Source: Atkinsonella hypoxylon
Lineage: Eukaryota > Ascomycota > Sordariomycetes > Hypocreales > Clavicipitaceae
Assembly (NCBI GenBank): GCA_000729835.1
Contig: JFHB01000041.1
Location: 124,001-188,000, forward strand
Direction: 5' to 3'
Length of the DNA stretch: 64,000 bases
In this document: positions 57,201 through 64,000 of the stretch, piece after piece
How the letters are laid out: the number at the start of each line of letters is the position of its first letter
How positions within the stretch are numbered: position 1 is the stretch's first letter
Notes under the pieces: model-generated
What the model saw: the letters and a program-made list of their open reading frames with translations, nothing else
Told to the model about the DNA's origin: nothing
Database searches by the model: none
Position numbers and translations under genes: made by a program

Positions 57201-59096
57201 TAGGCCGAATGCAAGCGTCCCGGCAATACCAGGAATATCCGAATTTGACTTTAGTGGTGGAGGCGCCAGATCTCTATCAGTAAGCTTAAGTCCTCGAGCC
57301 GCTCCATTACCGATAGCTGTTCCAACGCTCAGAGCAGCATCACCAATATCAATATTACCAGGGACGAAGCTGCCAAGGCTCTGTTGATCAATAGAGTCTG
57401 TAAGACTTCTGCTTAGCCCAAATGCTAGTGTTCCAGCAAGACCAGGAATATCTGACTGAGACTGTGGTATAGGAGGTGCGATACTTGTGTTATTAGTTAG
57501 CTTCAGCCCTAGAGCCGCTCCTTTACCAATACCATTGCCGATATCTAGAGCAGCGTCTCCAAAGTTGATTGGAGGCAGCATAGATCCTAGAGACTGAGGA
57601 CTAATGTTGATGTTATCCGTAAAGGAATTGCTGAGTCCGAAGGCAAAAGTCCCCGCAATACCAGGTATATCTGAGGCAGATTGGGGCGGCGGCGGCGCCA
57701 GGTTTTTATCTTGCGGTGCGAGCTTCAGTCCCTTGGCAGCACCGCTACCAAGGCCAGCCCCCACGCTGAGAGCAGCACCACCAATATCAAGGTTTCCAGG
57801 AACCATGCCCCCGATACTATTGATGTCGACAGAGCCAGTGAGACCCTTGCTTAGACCAAAGGCCAATGTGCCAGCTATGCCTGGAATATCTGACTGAGAG
57901 GCAGGTGGTGGAGGTTCAATAGCGGTATTGTTGGTCAACTTTAAACCAAGAGCCGCTCCCTTGCCAATACCATCTCCGACATCCTTTGCTGCAGCTCCAA
58001 AGTCGATGGGCGGAAGGAAAGACGTAACGCCTCCTGTGACGTTCAAGTTTTCGGCGAAAGCTCGAGTAGCTCCGAAGCCTAGTCCTCCGAGAACATCCTC
58101 GATGCTGGAGCCATTGAGTGACGGTTGCACGTTCGGGTTGGCCAATCTCAAGCCTATGGCGCCTCCATTACCGACTCCAGCACCTAAGGCCGCGGCAAGG
58201 GCAGCTAAAGGAGGCGTCTTAAGCAAGTTGCTGCTCATGGCGGCCTTGATTGCCGTGGCTGAGAGCCCAATCGCTGCATTTTGGATGACTGGATTGAACC
58301 CAGAGTTTGCCATACCATTCTCCTGAGCGACTTTCTCAGCGGTCGCTTTCGAATTTGCAGCAGTTGCCAAATTGAGCGCTTGAGCTGCACCCTCTCCAGC
58401 ACCAACACCGCCGAAAAAGCCTGCGCCAACAAAACTGCCCCCAGATGCATTGAGAAATTTGCCTATCAGGTCGCCTGCGACGCCTGAAATGAGACCGCTT
58501 ATGGGATTACCGCCTCCGCCGGCTCCTCCTCCCCCAAGGCCGGGAATGAGGTTCCCCAGGTTCCCGATCAGGCCGCCTAGAAGACCGTTTCCAGCGGCAT
58601 TGGCGCTACTTGTACCGCCATCCGCCGTTGGCGCTGCATTTTGAGAGTTATCCTTGGTCAATGTATCTAGTGGTCCTGCCCGCTTATCCAGTTTATCTTC
58701 GTCGTCATCTCTTGGGAAGCTTCTCTTTAACTCGAGACGGTAGGACTCCTCTGTATTAGCATTGACGTCCCTGATATGGCTGTCCAGATCATTGGACAGC
58801 ATAGTCAATTCTAAAACACCGTATCGACCGGCAGCTTCCCTTGAAGTATCACTGAACATGCTGACAAGGGCCATATACGTTCGTCGAAGTTGAGCGTCCC
58901 CTAGAATAGCACCTATTGGATCAGATAACGCTACGTCGGGAAGAGTAGGCGAGTCTGTCACATCCTTGGTCGCATCCAAAGTATTCAAGGCGACTTCTTG
59001 CTGTGCCAGACCCGATTGTATCATGTTCATGCCAGAAAGTAGAAGGAGAACTGGAAGTAAGAGACGACATCTTCGGTAGACTGAAATGAAAGCCAT
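54253..59096 (-). CDS. Giant secreted/membrane protein with alternating A/B repeats and C-terminal multi-pass domain
   Basis: Three exons, 59096-55037, 54964-54738 and 54663-54253 (introns 72 and 74 nt; phases 1 and 0), give 1565 residues. A signal peptide (about residues 1-31) is followed by a helical segment to about 135, a dibasic KR at 138-139 and Gly-rich linkers. From about 331 to 990 there are nine units of about 72 residues, most of them beginning DIPGIAGTLAFGLS. Units of type A (PPINFGDAAL, GKGAALGLKLTNN) alternate with type B (VPGNLDIG, GNGAARGLKLTD). Degenerate units continue to about 1150. After about 1340 there are five hydrophobic helices (from MRYAIFLVIHIGG through LGLGLASVFILGQYVSA), with His residues at the first helix and in AHFRTAHG, faintly recalling cytochrome b561-like cores. 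N-glycosylation sites are frequent. No family is recognised; a cell-surface location is inferred. Confidence 0.85.
56808..57671 (-). repeat. Two 432-bp direct copies of the A+B module inside the giant gene
   Basis: 57671-57240 and 57239-56808 encode residues 476-619 and 620-763. Each holds one A unit and one B unit. By eye about 85% of residues agree and long DNA stretches are identical at an exact offset of 432 bp (for example at 57001 and 57433). Confidence 0.9.
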
Positions 59097-61150
59097 GATG
59101 AAAAGTAAAAATGTAGGCTACTGAGAAGATCAAGGGTTCGATACAGAGGGTACAAAAAAATAAAAGTAAAGCTCCGTTTAAGATAAAATCATCAGGAGAA
59201 ATAAGAACAGAAAGAAGAGAAGTGAAGGGGAAGGGGAAATCCTGTCGGCCTGCGACAGACTACACGACGCTCAGCTCCCAAGCATCAGAGTGTATGCAAT
59301 AAGGCACTGGTGGACTCAATACTCGATTGAGGAAGTGCCTTACTTAACAACATGGTGAGACTGACAATGTTTGCCACGATCTCTGACACAAGGGGCAGCC
59401 CAGGGTTGAAAATTGTTTTACTTTCCTGTGTGGCCCATTTGGTTAGCGCACCCCGGCTACAGGTAGGGTGAACAACTCGCCAACAAACTCATCGTGTGAA
59501 TGTGAACGAGTCATTTTTATCACGCATCAAAATTCGAGCATGCTTTTGGCCTCCAGCTCATAAATGAGATGTTCCCATCAGGTGCGATCCAAGGATCTAG
59601 TTCCCGATATCTTATTTTGAGGTCGACCAACTAATGCAGGGAGCTACTTTTGGAGTATGCATTTGCCTCGGAAATCTGCGGGCATTTGCATGAACAAGTT
59701 GAACTCGCTAAATTTGTTTTCATTGTTTATACATACCCAAGTTGCATATAATTATGGCATTTTGGTTGAACCCAGATACTAATCTCCATCCTGTCCACCT
59801 GTTGTGGGATGATAGTCAGGCGAGCGCGGGCAGCTCTATTCAACCGACATTATCTTTAGTTCAACTGTCGCTGATCGATCATACTGCCGGCAGCAATCCC
59901 CGCGAACCTATTCACTGTGCTTATTCTCATGCCCTCTGTCCTGAGACCACATTGTAGAAGGAATGTATCAAAGTGTTGGGTGGAATACGCGTCGATCCGG
60001 CAAGCCCAGCTTCGGAGTCAGTGGGCACAGAACTTGAGTGGACAAACTCTGTAGCAGAAAAGTGCCAGAGTGCGGCTGCAAGACGGCATAATATGGCTAT
60101 CGACTGGGTTTCACCTCGTTTTGGCTAGGGAAACAGGGCTGTGAAGAAACGAGTCACGCGGGTGATGGCAGCGGCCATGGGAGTTTCAGAAAGTTGTGGA
60201 GGCTCAAACGTCTGGGTTTCAAGTGCCAAGGCCCCACAAGTCGATTTCTCAACGCCGAGTCAGAAAATGGAGACCTGAACCCTGAGAACAGCTAGCCTTG
60301 GCTTAGGCTAGGAATCATGCTGCGGGACTGACGTTCGGCACGTAAGAATAGTCCGACTGGGCGGTAGTCTTTGCATCTGTTGTTGGTTGCGATGCGCGAA
60401 AGCTTGGATACCAGGAGTGCGCGGGGAGGAAATCTAAGTCTGCGAGGTATCATTGGTAATTAGAAGCAGACAGGCCACGTGACAGCTGGCGATCTTTCCT
60501 AATCGGTGGCTTGATCAATTCCTGGTAGTTTTCATAACTCCATGAAAATCTTGTCCACTGCTTCCAGAATCCAGGGCTAAATGTGCTCATAAGCGCCGTA
60601 CCCAGGAAAGTCAAACTGATTGGAGTTCAAGCAGAGCTGATGCGGTAGTAATCTTGATCCTAAATTTTCATGACCGTGATCCTCTTCTTTTACTGAAGGT
60701 TGACGATTGATCCGTGCACGCGGGGCGCATAGCGAAGACCGGAACTACAGCGAATGGGAATGGTCGGGGAATCTCCGGCCCGCTATAGCTCACCTGTCGT
60801 CTCGCTATCTATCGCCTCAATGTTTAGGACGTACTGCCCTGCCCTAGCCGCGACCTTAGAGAGCTCCAGCCACCAGCAAACACCATCCATCCCATGCGCA
60901 TTTTCAAGAGGATCGCTTCCCGGTGACTGCAGCATCAGCGCAGCCTGAAGAGTTACAAAAAAAGCCTTTCCTGCTCTCAGAGCCTACCGTTCTCCGAACG
61001 CCGAAACCGCCGTGTCCATCCGCAATCTTGAGCGCGACAGCTATCTGCCCAGCCCTGATAGGTACCTACCTAGGTACCTAGATCGATATAGGTACGCATG
61101 TATAGCATATCAAGCACAGCACTTCGAAGATGTGATGGACATCAGACAGC
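59097..61150. other. Divergent intergenic region of about 2 kb
   Basis: Shared upstream region of the giant gene and vps8. An open frame without ATG at about 59958-60128 (plus) looks mildly protein-like but has no partner exon. A TAGGTACCTACCTAGGTACC palindromic cluster lies at 61059-61080, about 70-90 bp before the vps8 start. Confidence 0.5.
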
Positions 61151-64000
61151 ATGTCCGACCAAGAATACAGGCCTCCACTTGGAGAGCTTGTAGCACATGA
61201 CAAATGTTCAATAGAACACGATGCCAACTCCGATACGCCTCATCTTGAAGAGCAAGAAACGAGCAGCCTCCATGAAATCCACGGTGCCAATCACCACTCG
61301 CAACCCCAAGAAGGGCCAGGGGATGTCTCCGAAGGAAGCTCGATAGATGCAAGCCTGGTTGACTCTCTTCCTGAGAGGACGGGCAGTCCTGTTGACTCTG
61401 TAGCTTCCGGGCATGGTGATTCTCTACCGGTAAGCTTGCCATCACCAATTCAGTAGTTTGCAGCCTTCATTGCGCAACTACGAGCTAACTGCCCCTCAGG
61501 GCTCATATATGTCCTCTCCCGGAAGCAGTGTACTGCCGTCCGTAGCTTCCCGACCTGGTCTAGCGAGTCCTTCTCCATCATTCAGGCCGTTCGACAGGAG
61601 ATTTCAGTCTCGTATAACCTCGTCCTCTTCCAATACGCCACGCGCTTCCTCTCCAGCCCTCCTCTTGGGCCACAGCCGCAACGCATCTCTCAATTCCAAC
61701 TTTTTCTTCGATCACACCGAGGTTGACACTTCCACGCCGCCGTGGGAGGTTGTTCGATGGACGAGACTAAACAAGATCAATAGTCAGGCGTTCTCCGAAG
61801 CCGGTCGACGTAACTTCGGGTCGCCTACTTGTCTTGCTGTATCCGCTTTAATCGTCTTGGGTACTTCCAAGGGCTTAATCTTACTATTTGATTTCCATCA
61901 AAACCTCAAGATGATTATTGGATCAGGTACCAAGGGTACGTAATTAAATAGGCAGTGTTAGCGGATGAAGCCCTCGACTAATTCTTATTATAGCCGTTGA
62001 ATCTGGCTCAATCACAGCCATTGCCATCTCGGCTGATCACACCACCGTCGCCGGCGGCCATGTTAATGGGGATATCTTTACATGGGATACCAGCCGAGCT
62101 TCAAGACCCTTTCTGTCCATCCCTCACCTGGATACGAGTCAGATTGAAAACAAGACTGCCGATGGCCACGTTCCCAATGCAGCTGTCATCCACCTTGGCT
62201 TTCTCGGCACACGCCACACAGCTCTAGTGTCGGCTGACGATCGTGGAATGGCTTTCTCACATTTGGCGACTAGAGGCACTGGGGCTTTGGGCCGAACTGT
62301 GAAAACGACAAGGGTCCTAGGTCGATATCCAAATGCGCCAGCACCCTTAGGAAAACCGATCAAGCCTAGCACGGTTCTCGCCTTTGCCCCTTTACCGCTG
62401 GGGAATATCGAGAAAGGAACGGACACTTTCGGACTCACGGCTATGCTTACGCCTTATTTGCTGGTCATCGTCTCCACAACCCCCATTGCACAAACGCAAC
62501 ACAAGTCAGCTCGTCCAAAGGACGTCCCTGCGCACAGCGCCATGACAGGCTGTCTTGCTTGGTTCCCGGCTGTCAAACTGAAGACTGCTGACATTCATAC
62601 TGGAAGTGATATATCTAAGGTAAAGCTTGCCTACAGTTGGTCGAACGTTCTTACTGTGCTCGACGTGGATGAGATTCAGGGTGATGACAAAGACCAACCT
62701 CCATCACTCACATTCAAAGCTAGGAGCAGATGGAAATGCGAAGAAGCCATTGCGGCCGTGCAATGGCTCAGTCGATCTGTATTAGTCGTGCTCACCATTT
62801 CCCAGCGCTTGATTATTCTCGAAGATAGAAGCATGCGAATGACCGAAGCATTCGACTTGTTGCAAAAGCATATTTACCATACCGATTTGTTCTCCAAACA
62901 ACTACATACTCTCGTCGAGCAATTTGACGAAGAAGATGAAAGCATGCATGGCGTAGTGGCTGATGCCTTCTATATGAGCTTTAGAGCCTACAAAGGTAGA
63001 ATTTTTTTGCTTGGTTTTAATGAGCTATCTATCGGAGCCCTGTCCAATTGGGCTGACCGTCTCATTGCATTGATGGAGTTTGGCGATTATATTGGAGCCA
63101 TAAGATTAGCAACGTCCTATTATACCGGTGACGCAGATAAGCTGACAGTTGGCCTACCTGAGGATGCTACCCTAAGACACCCCATGGTCCAGGACAAAAT
63201 CATCGAAATCATGTCAGCTTCGTTGAAATACGTCTTCACTCAAAGGAGGATGCACAAAGATGGCGATGATTCAGATCATCTGAGGGAGCTTGCGGAAACA
63301 TGTTTTGCCGCGTGTCAAGCAATCAAGGCCCCCAGCTTCTTGTTTGATGAAATGTACGACTGGTATAGCGAAGCTGAACTCGAAGGCCTGTTCTTGGAAG
63401 TCCTTGAGCCTCGCATTCTTGATGAGACCATCACCATCATCCCGCCAGCGGTAGTCAAGAATTTGGTAAATCACTATGTTTCTAAAGGTTGGGAAAGTCG
63501 ACTTGAAGAGATGATATGTCATATGCAAACAGCCACCCTCGACCTGGATCAACTTACACTCTTGTGCAGGAAGCATAGCCTGTATGACGCCTTAACCTAT
63601 ATTTGGAATCAAGCTTTTGGTGATTACATCACACCTATGATCGAGTTGTTGAGCCTGCTAGTACCACTCATGACGAATCGGAGTAATCTAGTTGGCAGCA
63701 CAGAAGAAGACTACTTCAGTGTCAATGCTTTGAAGATTTTTCCATACTTGTCATACATTCTTACTGGAAGAGTTTATCCTACGGGCGAACGGATGGCTGA
63801 GGAGACGGCTGCAAAAGCGAAAGCAGAAATATACTGGTTTCTTTTTTCTGGAAAGACAATTGAATGGCCAAAAGCCAGCGGTAAGGAGTTCATAACAAGG
63901 CCAAATGAGGAGGCCGAGCCTGCTTTTCCTTATCTCCGCATGATTCTCAAGTTCGATGCCCCAAGCTTCTTGAGCGCCCTCAATGAGGCATTTGAGGACA
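61151..64000 (+). CDS. vps8: Vacuolar protein sorting-associated protein 8 (CORVET subunit), N-terminal part
   Basis: Three exons are visible: 61151-61429, 61500-61935 and 61994 to the window end. Both introns (70 and 58 nt) are GT-AG with phases 0 and 1. About 905 residues are present, and the gene continues beyond the window. After a disordered, Ser/Pro-rich N-terminus comes a WD-like beta-propeller (SPTCLAVSALIVLGTSKGLI, ITAIAISADHTTVAGGHVNG, DIFTWDTSRASRPF, VIHLGFLGTRHTALVSADD). An alpha-solenoid follows with the Vps8-specific block LIALMEFGDYIGAIRLATSY and further helices (DALTYIWNQAFGDYITP). Vps8 is the CORVET subunit that binds the Rab5-type GTPase on early endosomes and brings about tethering with the Vps-C core. 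The RING domain expected at the C-terminus is outside the window. No frame breaks are seen. Confidence 0.92.

Noticed and set aside
55317..58650. Many long plus-strand open frames opposite the giant repeat gene
   Set aside because: They are antisense shadows of the repeat array and share its period.

Overview
This window reads as nuclear DNA of a filamentous ascomycete, most likely a Sordariomycete and probably Hypocreales. The evidence is short GT-AG introns (mostly 50-150 nt), a conidiation regulator of the AbaA type with a TEA/ATTS DNA-binding domain, fungal-only protein families, dispersed tRNA-Leu genes with introns, and long gene-free stretches with microsatellites. No bacterial-style operons, rRNA or CRISPR arrays are visible. 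Genus cannot be fixed from sequence reading alone.

Layout. 0-20 kb: the 3' end of a small zinc-finger gene (4F5/DUF1909 type), a tRNA-Leu(AAG), an ELL-type RNA polymerase II elongation factor (minus), an almost 7 kb gene-poor stretch, a seven-exon LC8 dynein light chain (minus) whose exons are too short to show up as long open frames, a lysine-methyltransferase-like gene, a small helix-rich protein with a putative DNA-binding N-terminus, a helix-hairpin-helix protein and a second tRNA-Leu(AAG). 20-27 kb: the five-RRM ribosome biogenesis factor Mrd1 and the conidiation regulator AbaA. 27-42 kb: a long gene-free stretch, a secreted DUF7492/LPMO-like protein with His as its predicted first mature residue, a cyclophilin of the PPIH type (five exons, minus), another 4 kb gene-free stretch, a membrane-anchored RING-H2 protein and a GPALPP/DUF3752 protein. 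42-44 kb: a broken ABC-C transporter pseudogene. 46-53 kb: an accessory-looking island with two paralogous small proteins (one secreted, Cys-rich and with a dibasic site; one without signal peptide), an APH-type phosphotransferase, a small protein with a possible permuted papain-like His/Cys pair, and a repeat-relic-like stretch with a large hairpin. 54-59 kb: a 1565-residue secreted/membrane protein built on alternating A/B repeats (minus). 61-64 kb: the N-terminal part of the CORVET subunit Vps8, cut by the window end.

The housekeeping genes (ELL, LC8, Mrd1, PPIH, Vps8) are independent transcription units. Exon-intron models were built by hand from splice consensus, preserved phase and family conservation. 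The most unusual item is the A/B-repeat membrane protein; the secreted/non-secreted paralogue pair is the second.
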